From assembly GCA_922989275.2 (NCBI GenBank), contig OV277857.1:1426001-1490000 (forward strand): DNA of 64,000 bases. The letters are read 5' to 3'. The stretch comes from Gari tellinella (Eukaryota; Mollusca; Bivalvia; Cardiida; Psammobiidae). Shown piece after piece: positions 12,701-21,649 of this stretch (the first letter of the stretch is position 1; each line of letters begins with the position of its first letter). The notes beneath the pieces are model-generated. The model made no database searches. It worked only from the letters and a program-made list of their open reading frames with translations, and was not told the DNA's origin. Both the position numbers and the translations under genes were made by a program.

Positions 12701-15700
12701 GTCAAATTGTATGCTCCCCTCAACTTTGTGGTGGGCATTTAAAATTCACGTACACCATTTTCATAGCAGTGGATGGAGTAATTTGTCCTTTATTCTGAAA
12801 GATTGCTCAACTGAATCTATTTTTATGCCCTGCAGGACTTAGTATAGCATATTTTTTTTCTGTCTGTCCCCTTGGCCATACTTGTGATAGAGACTTCAGA
12901 TTTGGCATGTGTACTCAATCAAGAAGCTCTTGAACTCAGTACAACCTGAGTCATTTCAGACAAAGGTCAAGGTCATTTAGAGGTCATAGTCACATCAGTT
13001 ACCTTGATCTGGAACCAGGCATCCTGTGAACAGTATCTGATATCACACACTGACGTCAAGTCTACCCCACCACCCACACACGCACTGTGCACGGCCGCTA
13101 TCACTGGCTTGCTGCACTGCAATTAATGTAAGTTAACACATCATGTACTATTTTAACAGATTTCCCCATAAATACTCCTTTTCCCACCTCTACCCCATTA
13201 CCCACACACACAAACCGCGCTATCACTGGTTTACTGTACTGCAAATAAATGTATGCAACACATGTACTATTTTAACCAATTACACGGAACACCTCTAATT
13301 ATTTTTACAAGATAAAGAAGCTCTGACCATAAAAGACAAATGATATTTCCAGTATCTTTCTAAATGATAGTTTAAAGTATGTTGAAATTAAGGCGGAATG
13401 TTCCTGAAGGAACATTCTGCTTTACTTTTGACCTGCTTCAAGTAAAATCAATACATGTAACACTTCATGTACTTAAGAGAGAATCATTTCTGTGGGTTTC
13501 TTTTTTTTGTCATTTTATTTAAAATGACAGTTCCCAAGATTAACATTTTCATTTTCTTTTCTTTTTTCAAGGTTTATATCACATAGTTGCATTATGTAAT
13601 TCATTCATTCAACACCATGAACCTGTTCAAAATATAATCATTACAATTGCAAACAGTGTAGACCAAGATCATAGGGCTTCTGGTCTACACTGTTTGCTAA
13701 TTTAAAGATTAATTATTAAACTACCTAGAATTCTAAGCAGAAAGGTTCATGCTTTGGTAATTAAAAAGATCCACAAGGGAACTTAACAACCCACAAGAAT
13801 AACTTAGTGTTGAAATTGTTAAAGCGCAAATCCTTCATGAGTGTTCTACTCTCACACTTAAGACATACGGTTCCTTGAGGAGCGTTCTGCTTTATTTTAA
13901 TCTACTTTAACCCATTACCCATAGTCTGTTTCTAGTTTTGAAGACAGGTGACCACTTAAAGCAGGTTGAAAGAAAGGAGGTCAACAGTAAAGCAGAATGT
14001 GCCTTAAGACACATTCTGCTTTACTTTAAGCCTGCTTTAAGCTACCATCTGCCTGAATATTGAAAAATATTTTAAGATACATATTCATTACTGTATAAAG
14101 TTCAATTATTGGCCTCAGTTGAGGAATAAATTAAACAAGTTTAAAGGTAAATTTATGGGGTAATGAGTTAAGGAGCCATCTATCTTCAAAACTAGAAGGA
14201 GACAATGGGATAATCAGTTAGAGGCTTCATTCCAATAACCACCTACAAAAGCTTGACTGTAACATTGAGTATCATGACCACATTTAACCCCAGAGACGAG
14301 TTTATTTGTCATAAACAAACAGAATACCTGTGAAGACTCTACTTTTCCTATGCAAACAGTGTAGACTCTGATCAGAGGGCTCTTAAGGAGCCCTCTGATC
14401 AGGGTCTGCACTGTTTGTCATTTTGCACTAACTATATATTGTGGAAATCAACCCTAAATAGTCTAAAATGGACCACACTTTATAGGAATCTTGAACTTTC
14501 CATTAAAAGTTTTAGAGATGAATGAGTCAAAGCATTCTTGTTTAACTCTTTCCATGCTGGGTCATTTTTTCACTTTCAATAATTGTAGTCTGCTACTGTT
14601 CTAAAATTAGAATTTTAAAAATTTCTTTTCAAAACTGGTTCAGAGTGTCAAACAGTTTGGAGCCTGATGAGATCCAAAATGTTTGCAAAGGTAATCACTG
14701 TGGGACATAATCCGCCGCTAGCGTGCAAAGAGTTAATGTATTCATACTGAAATCATTAAAAACCGGGTCACAAACATACCTGCTCTATCGTGCTAAAACT
14801 TTCCTGCCAGTTAGTTAAGAATTTACGAAGTTTGAAAGCTTTTCTGCTACTGTCCATGTTGGGATCTTCTCGAATGGCTATCACAGGTCCAAGGTCTGCT
14901 AGATCCAGCCCTAAAACAGGAGTTTAATTGTCCAGAAAACATAGCTATCTAACATTCCAGGGTAAACAGAGATCCAGATAAGGGCAGTATTTCAAAACTA
15001 AAATCTTAATTTTATAACAGGAATAAAAAAAAGTATAGCATGGGAAAAAAGGCATTTTCCATATACACATACATATTATAACAAATATGAAAGCAGTATC
15101 TCAAGGAACATAGAAGTTATGAGCATTCTCTTAAATTTGTTTATGTCGTTCAGGACGATGCCGAATTCATCTTGTACTTTTTACACGAGAGCTAAAAATA
15201 TCTTATGTGTTTACACTCTGGCAAATGACTTTACTTTACTTTTACAAGCGCACAATGTATATGAGCATAAGTTCTTAGATAGGATAAAATTTGGATAAAA
15301 TCAGACCATTGGGTTCAGAGTTATCTTCCTTTGATGTAGTCAGCTATACTAGAATATGTCATATTCCATTATTATTAACACTCTAGTATCTAGAAATTTT
15401 AATAGATATAGATTTAACTAATTTTGATTATTGGTGAAACTCAAGGTAAAACTATCAGGTTCAATTACCGTAGGTGAGCGATATCAGGGTCTTCAAGGTA
15501 CTCTTGTTGCAATAACTAATAGTCTATTACAACCACTAAAAGAAGGCTAATTGGCTGTATTTAAGACAGGTGACAGCTTAAAGCAAGGAGGAAGTAAAAC
15601 AGAAAGGAGCTCTCTGTTTTACTTCCATCTTGATTTAAACAGCCACCTGCCTTAAACCCTTTATAATTCACATAATTTAGTGGTTGTAAACCAGAGGCCC

Positions 15701-18700
15701 GTTTCATAAAACTTCGTACGACAAATGTTGTCGTAAGTCAGATAATAAAAGTCTCAATAATTATTTATTTCTCCATCTAATCCTATCTTGTGACATGTCT
15801 TTGGAATCGTCTTTTCAAGACGATTCCAAAGAGATGTGTTACAAGACAGTATTAAATACAGAAATCAGAAATTAAACGTATTTTAAAGTTTTGACTTACG
15901 ACCGTTTTTGTCGTACCAAGTTTTATGAAACGGGCCCCTGGTGTTTCACTAGTATATAATGATACCTGCTGTGAATAGTTTTCCTGCTCCACTCAATACC
16001 ACTGCTCTACACTCACTGTCATCGTTAAGCTTCTGGAAGCAGTCTTTCATTTCACTGTCAAAGCAAACAGTTTGATTAATTTAGCACTGAACTCCATAGA
16101 TATGCCTTTTTTGCACATTTAATTCATTCCTCCACAGAAGAAAATACATGTTACTTTGTAGTTCGATTTTATGCAGTTTTGAATATGCAACATAAGAAAT
16201 ATGTCCTTTATTCTAGGAGATGGTAGCTTAACTCATTACCCCAAAAATACAACTTTTTATGCTTTAAAATGCCTCCACTAAATAAAATTATTTAATTTTA
16301 TACAGTCATGAATATGTACCATGATAAATATTTTCTAGAATTATGCTAGTAGATAGAAGCTTGGAGTCTACTTCTGTTTTACTTTCAAACTGCTTTAAGT
16401 GGTCATCTGTTTGAATAACTAGAAACAGACTAATGGGCTAACTTTTTCCTCCATAAAAATGCATTTTAGATTTTAGCGCATTAAACTTTTTTCTCATAAT
16501 TATAGATAACTTTTCATGCTTTCATTTATGCCTTGTTAAAGACTCAATGAAATTGTTCTCTGCATGTTGGGTGATTGTTTCTAATTACCTAATCCAGATT
16601 TAAACATGTACTTTCATTAGCTCTGATTAACCAGTACTTCCCCCCCCCCCCCCCCCCCCCATGCATGGCATTTTGACAAATACAAAATTGTGACAGTGTC
16701 ATATCCTTTATAAAAGTTCAGCTATGTAAGCAGACAACTTCTGAAGTGACATGAAAGTGGTATGTGACACTCCTCCATTTCAAGATGTATGCACACACAG
16801 TTTGGTAATCGTAGTATAGTCCAGACAAGGAGTTTCAATTATCAAGGTCAGAGGTCAAGGTCAAATTGACCTAAAAGTGGTATGTGACACTGGGCAATCC
16901 CAACATGTACCTACACACCAGGTTTTGTAATCCTGGATGGTATGGTATACCTGTTATGCTCAGGACAGCCTAGCGGACAGACCTTCTGATGGACGGACAT
17001 ACAAAGTTATTCCCATATAGCCCAAACTACTAGTGTACCTAGTGGGGGTATGATAATTTGTTTATCAAATGGTATCTTAAAGCATTCTTCTTTACTTTCA
17101 ATCTGCTTCAAGAGGTCACTTGTCTTCAAAACCAGAAACAAGCATCAGGCTATGGGGAAAAGGGTTAAGGTAAAACTTCTATCATATGAATCACTCATCA
17201 TATTTGAAAGTTTCCACTCTATTTATTTTATCCTATTGTGAAAGATGTTACTGGTATAATGAAAGAAATCTTTAACCCTTTCCCCAATAGAAGCGCCTTT
17301 TAGCGCGTTTAATTTATTCATCCACTGAAGAAAATAGTTCCAATTTAATCAATTATGAAGATATATTATAGGAAATATTTTCTATATTCTAGCACATGAT
17401 AGCTTAAAGAAGGCTGAAAGTAAAGCAGAATGCGCCTTAAGGCACATTCTGCTTTACTTTCAACCTGCTTTAAGAAGTCACCTATCTTCAATACTAGAAA
17501 TAGACTATCAGGTAAAGGGTTAAGTAGTCACCTGTCTTCACAACTAGAAACAGGCTATGAGGCAATGGGTTAAATATGTCAAGGGTGAATGAGCTAAATG
17601 ACTTACCTTCCATATTTCTGTTCTCAATTAAAATACAGCAGTATGAGCGTTGATCTTTGAAAATTAACACGGTGATTGGTGAGCTTAAAGGGGCTGGTGA
17701 GTGAAAACTTTAGAAATTACATCTCCCCTTTAGGTTACACTGCAAGATGTCAAATAGGCTTGACTTTGGTTACTGTAAGCTTCTATTTTGGCTATATCTA
17801 AACTGCATGATTCGCCATTCAAGTAGCCAAATTTGCTTCGCAATTCAGCCAATCTGTGTTTAAGATACATGTGTATGTCAAACAAAAACCTGTTTGTGCT
17901 CAGCTGCTCAGCACTCTAAGGGTTTTAATTTTCCCTTCCTACAACTCCCTCCGACAAAAACAATCTTTGTCTCTCATTGGGTGTTGTTGTAGCCAGGGAG
18001 CACTATATGTCCATTTCACAGATCGTATTAAGTTTAGAGTCATAAAATAGCTAATTTCTTGTTCAGTTATTTCATAAACTCTTGATACACATATATATAT
18101 AGGGAAGAAACTTCCAAACGATCAAAATGTTTCTTACAAAAAACATGTACATAATATATATGGGTAATAACATTTTGTATATACATCAATAAAAGGTCAA
18201 ACTTTCAACATCCATTTAATTGTGGTGATTCAACACATTATTAATTATTGTTATAGTCAAACATTATTTCCCTGCCTTTTAACCCTTTACCCTGTTTCTA
18301 GTTTTAAAGACAGGTGACCACTTAACGTAGGTTGAAAGTAAACATGATCATGAATGTGCCGCGACGTGCATTCTGCTAGACATTCAGACTACTTTAACAC
18401 ATTACCCCATAGTCTGTTTCTTAATTTGAAGATTAGTTGGCCACTTAAAGCAGGTTGAAAGTAAAGTCTGCTTTAACTCTTTCCTCCCTGAAAGGTTAAA
18501 TGGACAATTCCAGTTTCCAATTTAGTCAAGTCCATTTCTGACTTTTAAAGGTTGTTTTTGTCAATGTTTGTCATTACGGCAAACAGTGAAGACCCTGATC
18601 AGAGGGCTCCTTTTGGAGCCCTCTGATCTGGGTCTTCACTGTTTGCACAGGACAAGTGTACTATTCACATGGTCACTGTTTGAAAATGATGCCTATATGC

Positions 18701-19215
18701 GGGACTAGGGTTCAAAGAGTTAAAGCAGGTTGAAAGTAAAGTCTGCTTTAAGCTACAGTCTTCTAGGATATAAAAGTTTTTTTTTCATAATGGACATATT
18801 CAAGACTGTATTAATTGGAACTATGTTCTTCTGAGGAGGAAAAAGTTAAAGGTGTAAAAAAAATGTACGGTATTTATGGGGTAATGGGTTAAGTTATTAT
18901 TTTGCTAGAATATAGAAATATTTCTTTTGATACATGTTCATGACTGTATAAATTGGAAAAGTTTTCTTCAGTGGAGGAATAAATTCAAGCCATTACACTG
19001 CATATCTCTGGATTAATGGGTTAAGTTTTGGTGTAATCATATGTATAGTGGAAATAGTTACTTGAAGAATGCTGAGTTCATTGCATTTCTCTTTTCTGGT
19101 CTGTTCAATGTCACATGCACCACATCTTCCCTCGGCTTGCTCACCTTGATGGCTGTGTAACTTTCCCCAGACATAGCTCTCATAAATAATGATACCTTCT
19201 GCCTTTTGCATAAAC
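6675..19215 (-). CDS. ECH1: delta3,5-delta2,4-dienoyl-CoA isomerase gene (seven exons seen)
   Basis: A crotonase-superfamily enzyme that isomerises 3,5-dienoyl-CoA to 2,4-dienoyl-CoA during beta-oxidation of unsaturated fatty acids. Coding exons in order on the minus strand are 19,215-19,062, 16,054-15,966, 14,910-14,780, 13,116-13,003, 11,910-11,768, 10,710-10,560 and 6,770-6,675. All borders are GT/AG and the phases join without a break, giving about 290 residues against about 330 in vertebrates. Hallmarks in order are TLNRPEKRNAMN, SGAGKLFTAG, KPVIAAVHSACVGGGVDL, CDIRYCSQDAWFQIK, EIDIGLAADLGTLQR, FTARQFYAEEA and KSPVAVQGTKV. The three acidic residues known from the rat enzyme (Asp176, Glu196, Asp204) are present with identical spacing. 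The protein ends in SKL, a type-1 peroxisomal signal. The first exon (expected mitochondrial leader) was not found; the first seen exon begins in phase, needing one base from exon 1. Not a pseudogene as far as visible. Confidence 0.92.
6831..8314. mobile_element. TTAA-C MITE split by a pearl-like insertion
   Basis: The left part (about 6,831-7,000) has the typical long arm (CCATTACCCCATTAATATACC ... CTATATCCTAGCAGATG). The right remnant at about 8,281-8,314 reads AAACTAGAAACAGACTATGG...AATGGGTTAA. The 1.28-kb pearl-like element between them (7,001-8,280) is a later insertion. Confidence 0.6.
7001..8280 (+). mobile_element. pearl-like element with ~150-165-bp core repeats
   Basis: The 5' end reads AACAAGAGACCCAGTGGGTC...TTTCGCTCATCTG. 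Core units marked by CATAATTTGAACA...CTTGGTAGA recur at about 7,110, 7,261, 7,426, 7,580, 7,744 and 7,905. Then comes CGGACGACAGACAACGGACG microsatellite-like sequence, a terminal hairpin (AGCTCATCCTGAGCC / GGCTCAGGTGAGCT) and CTAAAAA. The core is unrelated in detail to that of 2,031-3,397, but the ends and layout are the same. Confidence 0.7.
8462..9450. mobile_element. 989-bp Tigger/pogo-like element with TA target duplication
   Basis: TA (8,460-8,461) precedes CAGTATAACCTCTGTTATCC. The right end is the complement of CAGTATAACCTCTGTCGATC, followed by TA (9,451-9,452). Sub-terminal repeats of GTCGGTTAAGAGAGG type lie at both sides. CAGT-AACCTC ends with TA duplication are typical of pogo/Tigger elements of the Tc1/mariner superfamily. 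No transposase frame remains. Confidence 0.75.
9453..9794. other. intronic sequence, nothing recognised
   Basis: Intron of ECH1. Ends with TTTAAGCTGTCACCTGTCTTA, which is repeated just beyond the TTAA-C element that follows. Confidence 0.4.
9795..10047. mobile_element. TTAA-C MITE
   Basis: About 250 bp from TTAAACCCATTACCCCATAG to GGGTAATGGGTTAA. A perfect central palindrome is built on AGCAGAATGTGCCTTAAGGC. One arm carries TAGAATATTGAAAATATTTC and CAGTCGAGG...AAAGGCGTATTT. Ends TTAACCCATTAC / GTAATGGGTTAA, so a TTAA target site, piggyBac-like. Confidence 0.75.
10104..10385. mobile_element. MITE with TTTATTATATGCCTT ends
   Basis: Terminal inverted repeats TTTATTATATGCCTTCGAATA and the complement of TTTATTATATGCCTTGAATAC bracket about 280 bp. 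A shorter inner inverted pair lies around ACAAGAGTCTGTATCAGCC. It directly abuts the next element. Confidence 0.55.
10382..10530. mobile_element. 149-bp MITE with ~58-bp inverted ends
   Basis: ACACATTACCAGTTGGCAGT at the left and its complement at the right (ACTGTCAACTGGTAATGTGT). The arms pair through TTAGCTCTCGAAGTTTTTGG. It lies 30 bp from the ECH1 exon ending at 10,560, in the intron. Confidence 0.7.
10560..10710 (-). CDS. ECH1: ECH1 penultimate exon
   Basis: 151 nt. Acceptor TCATTTTCAG|T completes the Ser codon left by the exon ending at 11,768 (V-S-RILPD), then DTASLIATKSPVAVQGTKV and VYSRDHTVAQGLEHI. Donor ATT|GTGAGTAG. Aligns without gaps to the vertebrate C-terminal helices. Confidence 0.92.
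10754..10991. mobile_element. TTAA-C MITE
   Basis: TTAACCCATTACCACATAAA to CAATGGGTTAA, with the CCTGCTTTAAG-type palindromic centre. In an ECH1 intron. Confidence 0.7.
11210..11270. repeat. TTAA-B core hairpin
   Basis: GCAAATAGTGTAGACCCAGA with an imperfect complementary right arm ending CAAACTGTTTGC. Confidence 0.6.
11583..11672. repeat. TTAA-C central palindrome
   Basis: A perfect hairpin around AGAATGCGCCTTAAGGCGCA with flanking GAAGCAGGCTGG / CAGCCTACTTTAAG. The outer arms are decayed. In the ECH1 intron. Confidence 0.6.
11768..11910 (-). CDS. ECH1: ECH1 exon with catalytic Glu and Asp
   Basis: 143 nt. Acceptor AATATTGCAG|GAG, donor GTTAG|GTATAAT. Encodes EIDIGLAADLGTLQRFPKVI and FTARQFYAEEAKQMGFV. 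The first Glu and the Asp eight residues later correspond to rat Glu196 and Asp204, the acid/base pair of the isomerase. Confidence 0.93.
11950..12450. mobile_element. two TTAA-C MITEs in an ECH1 intron
   Basis: One runs from about 11,950 to 12,163 (ACCCATTACTCCACAGATAC to GCGGTAAAGGGTTA), the other from 12,200 to about 12,450 (TTAACCCTTTACTCCAAAGC to TATGGGATAATGG). Confidence 0.6.
12640..13002. other. intronic sequence with a pearl-type core fragment
   Basis: CTGTCTGTCCCCTTGGCC and CAAAGGTCAAGGTCATTTAG resemble parts of the molluscan core-repeat elements seen elsewhere in the window. No end structure visible. Confidence 0.35.
13003..13116 (-). CDS. ECH1: ECH1 exon with GGGVD motif
   Basis: 114 nt, 38 codons: CSKPVIAAVHSACVGGGVDL then TSVCDIRYCSQDAWFQIK. 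Acceptor TTAATTGCAG, donor AAG|GTAACTG, phase 0 both sides. Asp of GGGVD matches rat Asp176. The GGG loop belongs to the oxyanion hole of the crotonase fold. Confidence 0.93.
13355..14220. repeat. intronic MITE cluster (TTAA-B and TTAA-C, partly nested)
   Basis: TTAA-C core at about 13,355-13,445; TTAA-B relic at about 13,645-13,694; a TTAA-C element at 13,907-14,171 lying inside the remains of another one (left piece around 13,858-13,906, right piece 14,168-14,220 with CTTCAAAACTAGAAGG). Confidence 0.6.
14353..14419. repeat. TTAA-B core hairpin
   Basis: Near-perfect 66-bp palindrome, GCAAACAGTGTAGACTCTGA with its complement ending CACTGTTTG. Flanked by CCTAAATAGTC...AATGGACCA-type sequence that also flanks other copies. 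Confidence 0.7.
14780..14910 (-). CDS. ECH1: ECH1 exon (variable loop)
   Basis: 131 nt. Acceptor CCTGTTTTAG|GG completes Gly of TAG-LDL; encodes LDLADLGPVIAIREDPNMDS to FLTNWQESFSTIEQ; donor CAG|GTATG. This is the least conserved part of the family, as expected. Confidence 0.9.
14911..15691. other. intron, nothing firmly recognised
   Basis: GATCCAGATAAGGGCAGTAT near 14,970 is a fragment of the GCTCCAGATAA MITE seen complete at 63,270. A short TTAA-C-like hairpin lies at about 15,575-15,650. Confidence 0.4.
15692..15940. mobile_element. MITE family A
   Basis: About 249 bp, AGAGGCCCGTTTCATAAAAC to the complement of CAGGGGCCCGTTTCATAAAA, with the TTTGGAATCGTCTTTTCAAG inner hairpin. 26 bp from the ECH1 exon. 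Confidence 0.8.
15966..16054 (-). CDS. ECH1: ECH1 exon (SGAGKLFTAG)
   Basis: 89 nt. Acceptor GCTTTGACAG, donor GCAG|GTATCA. Encodes EMKDCFQKLNDDSECRAVVL then SGAGKLFTA. Same length and phase as the paralogous exon at 583-671. Confidence 0.92.
16055..17271. repeat. ECH1 intron: TTAA-C copy, poly-C and pearl-type fragment
   Basis: TTAA-C copy at about 16,229-16,441; a run of 21 C at 16,640-16,660; about 16,690-17,045 has two core-like units (AAAGTGGTATGTGACACT twice) followed by GATGGACGGACATACAAAG, a pearl-type 3' part; a TTAA-C short arm at about 17,067-17,170. Confidence 0.5.
17272..17523. mobile_element. TTAA-C MITE
   Basis: TTAACCCTTTCCCCAATAGA to CAGGTAAAGGGTTAA, with the perfect centre AATGCGCCTTAAGGCACATT. 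A short arm of another copy follows to about 17,573. Confidence 0.7.
17524..18393. other. intron; small CCCTCC palindromic MITE and TTAA-C half
   Basis: About 17,930-18,003 is a copy of the CTCCCTCCGACAA / CATTGGGTGTTGTTG element. About 18,279-18,393 is half a TTAA-C element. The rest is AT-rich. Confidence 0.45.
18394..18892. mobile_element. TTAA-C MITE containing a TTAA-B MITE
   Basis: The outer element runs from TTTAACACATTACCCCATAG to GGGGTAATGGGTTAA. The inner TTAA-B copy is 18,477-18,719 (CTCTTTCCTCCCTGAA ... TTCAAAGA). The 32-bp stretch beginning TTAAAGCAGG and ending TGCTTTAA is present on both sides of the inner copy (18,445-18,476 and 18,720-18,751). Confidence 0.75.
19062..19215 (-). 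CDS. ECH1: ECH1 first recognised exon (NRPEKRNAMN)
   Basis: 154 nt. Acceptor GGTATTTCAG, donor TTCAA|GTAACT. Encodes KVSLFMRAMSGESYTAIKVS then KPREDVVHVTLNRPEKRNAM and NSAFF; the split codon becomes Asn with the next exon. Two leading bases belong to a codon begun in an upstream exon that I could not find, although an in-frame Met (MRAMSG) exists here. The NRPEKRNAMN block is the crotonase N-terminal hallmark. Confidence 0.9.
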
Positions 19216-19414
19216 CTGAAATACCGTAACATAATTATGTATTTTCACTTACCTGTAAACCATTTTGGTCAAATACCCCATAACATGTTTCTAGTATTGA
19301 AGATAGGTGGCCACTTAAAACAGGTTGAAAGCTAACCAGAGTTTTAACTGGTTTCTTAAGACACAAAGAATAATTCTAGATTCATAGCTATTTATGTGCC
19401 AAGTGTATATGTAA

Positions 19415-20183
19415 CAGTCAAATTGTGTAATCAGTCATTTCATGGAACGACTAGTCAATCTGTGAAATGACTTTTTCACATGGCCTTTTTCTGGCCATTT
19501 TGGGAAAAATGCTATTTCTTATAAGAGAAAAAAGAATTACGAAAAATCGAATAATTTGGGAAGAATTTTTGGAATTAATTTCACTTATTTATGCTTAATT
19601 ATCAGAAAAAAACACTTGCTAGCTAGCTTTCCACATTTGTTTTGTTATTTTTGATGTGATTTAAACTTATTAGGAACAACTTATATCCAAAAAAAAAAAA
19701 AAAAATATCTCATTGGGAATTGGTCCATTTAACAGTGCATGGATGCACCAGAAAAAGGCCTACATAGTCCTTTAATGACACAATTTATGATGATATACAA
19801 TGATATCTTTAAACTTTTGAAAGTTCAAATATTTCATGCACAAAACACCACATTTATTTCACCCCTTATTTCAGTCAATTTATGAAATGATGTTTTAGAC
19901 CTTGAATGCTGTAAATATGAAAGAATCAAATGTTTTTCATGTAATGTCACAGGCTATATTTTGTACTATTTTAGTGTTTAAAAATAAATTTGACAAAAGT
20001 AGTGGTTTTGTAGTGAGAATGTAGTGTTTTGTGCATGAACTCTCTGGCCTTTGAAAAATACCATTGTATAAATCATCATAAAATATGATAAACTGTATTA
20101 TTAAAGGATTACCGGTATGTGAAAAAGTCATTTCACAGAACGACTTGTCATTTTGTGAAATGACTGATTAAACAGATTGACTG
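19415..20183. mobile_element. 769-bp DNA element with ~70-bp palindromic-motif TIRs
   Basis: The left end CAGTCAAATTGTGTAATCAG and the complement of CAGTCAATCTGTTTAATCAG at the right; TA follows the right end. The TIRs themselves contain repeated GTCATTTCA / TGAAATGAC motifs. A run of 17 A is at 19,689-19,705. No transposase frame. The superfamily is uncertain; CAGT ends and TA fit Tc1/mariner-pogo. Confidence 0.65.
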
Positions 20184-20972
20184 TAACATATATATATACC
20201 TCAAGTCTTAGTTTCGGACGCCCTGATTGATAATGTCATATGGAAGAAAAACGGGAAAAGTTTAAAATTGCTGTTCACTAAATCATGATACTGTGACAAG
20301 TGAATTGTTTTACATGCTGAATCAGCGAAAAAAGAAAAACGTGACACTTACTTTAAAATTTGTGTTGGACATGTTCAATTGCAATTATTAAGGTAATTAA
20401 TGAAAAAGTAAAAACTAGTCATAATGTTTTTTTTCTTTAAAAACTGAAAGGACTACCTTTCCAAAGTTTAGAAAGAATTCTGATATGCAGAAGCGGGTGC
20501 ATGTGTTCCATTTATGTACATATAATTAGTACCAAAACTATTGGGCAGTCTGAAACTACCATTATCTCCAGGAGACTCCTGGCTCCGAGTTTATAAAGTT
20601 TCAACTTTGTATTAACCCTTGGACTCGGTACACATTACACCTCTTTGCTATTAAGGTTTCTAATATCAATAGTACAGGCTCCAAGGTTATAAAGCTTTTT
20701 AGTTGAGTCTGAGTGTGTTCCCAAGCATTTGATTGGTCAGATTTGAGGCCCCCCCCCCCCCCAGTCACTCCTGCTCACATAGAAATTATAAGGACAGAGA
20801 CAATGTGACGTCACATGGGACAGGGGATGATGGTGAGTTGGTGACTGTCACATGATGTCATCCCACCAATACCAAATTTTGTAACATGTAGTGAGGTACT
20901 TATCCTGCAGGACATTGGTTTTGGCTTCCACAGTCAAACTGTAGAAGTGTTTAACTTTATAAGTTTATATAT
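20184..20972. other. no gene seen; short hairpin and poly-C
   Basis: C run at 20,749-20,762. An imperfect inverted pair around CTCCGAGTTTATAAAG and AGGCTCCAAGGTTATAAAG near 20,581-20,697. The upstream exon of ECH1 should lie in or beyond this region but was not recognised. Confidence 0.35.
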
Positions 20973-21490
20973 GTTACAGGGATTAATTGTAATCAGGGAT
21001 TACATGTAATCCCTGAACATTTTAGGGATTACGTGTAATCACTGGGCATTTTAGGGAATTGATGAAATGTCCCTTTTTTCATCAATTTAATAGATTTATA
21101 CTATCTTGACATTTCTATTAGTTTTAAACATCATGCTTTCTTGATATATCATGGTCTAATGAACGTTCATGCAAAGTTTCTCGCACAAGCGAACAAAAAT
21201 AAATGAACAGTGTGGATATAAGTCAGGACAATTAAAAAACCAATTAAGACATAGATGTTTTTTCAATAAGGTTAACAACACAGCTTATAGCGTGGTACTT
21301 GCCAGTTAACTTAATGAACTCAACAAGGGAAGATTTATTACTTTAATCAAAAGTAACTGCCAATTATTTATAAGACATCATCTAAAAGCTTCAAAATTAG
21401 GCCTTTTCCCTGGGTGATTCAGGGTTTTCGTGAAATCCCTTATTTTTCAGGGATTTCACATATTCCCCGATTACACTGTACTCCTGTTAC
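20973..21490. mobile_element. non-autonomous element with GTTACAGG-type inverted ends
   Basis: The left end GTTACAGGGATTAATTGTAA and the complement of AGTAACAGGAGTACAGTGTA at the right. Both ends carry several AGGGATT...AATCCCT motifs. About 518 bp, no frame. Confidence 0.55.
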
Positions 21491-21495
21491 TGTAT

Positions 21496-21649
21496 CAGGG
21501 GTGTAAAAATTTCGAAATTGTTTCTCGCCCTGCAGGGTGATAATGACATTATGCTCATTAGTTTCTGTTGTAAATTATCAGAAAATCTGCTCGCCCTGAT
21601 AAAATGTTACTCGCCATGCCGAGCGGGCGAGTGGAATTTTACACCCCTG
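21496..21649. mobile_element. 154-bp MITE (CAGGGGTGTAAAA ends)
   Basis: CAGGGGTGTAAAAATTTCG at the left and GGAATTTTACACCCCTG at the right, with GCTCGCCCTG-type motifs inside. Confidence 0.7.
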
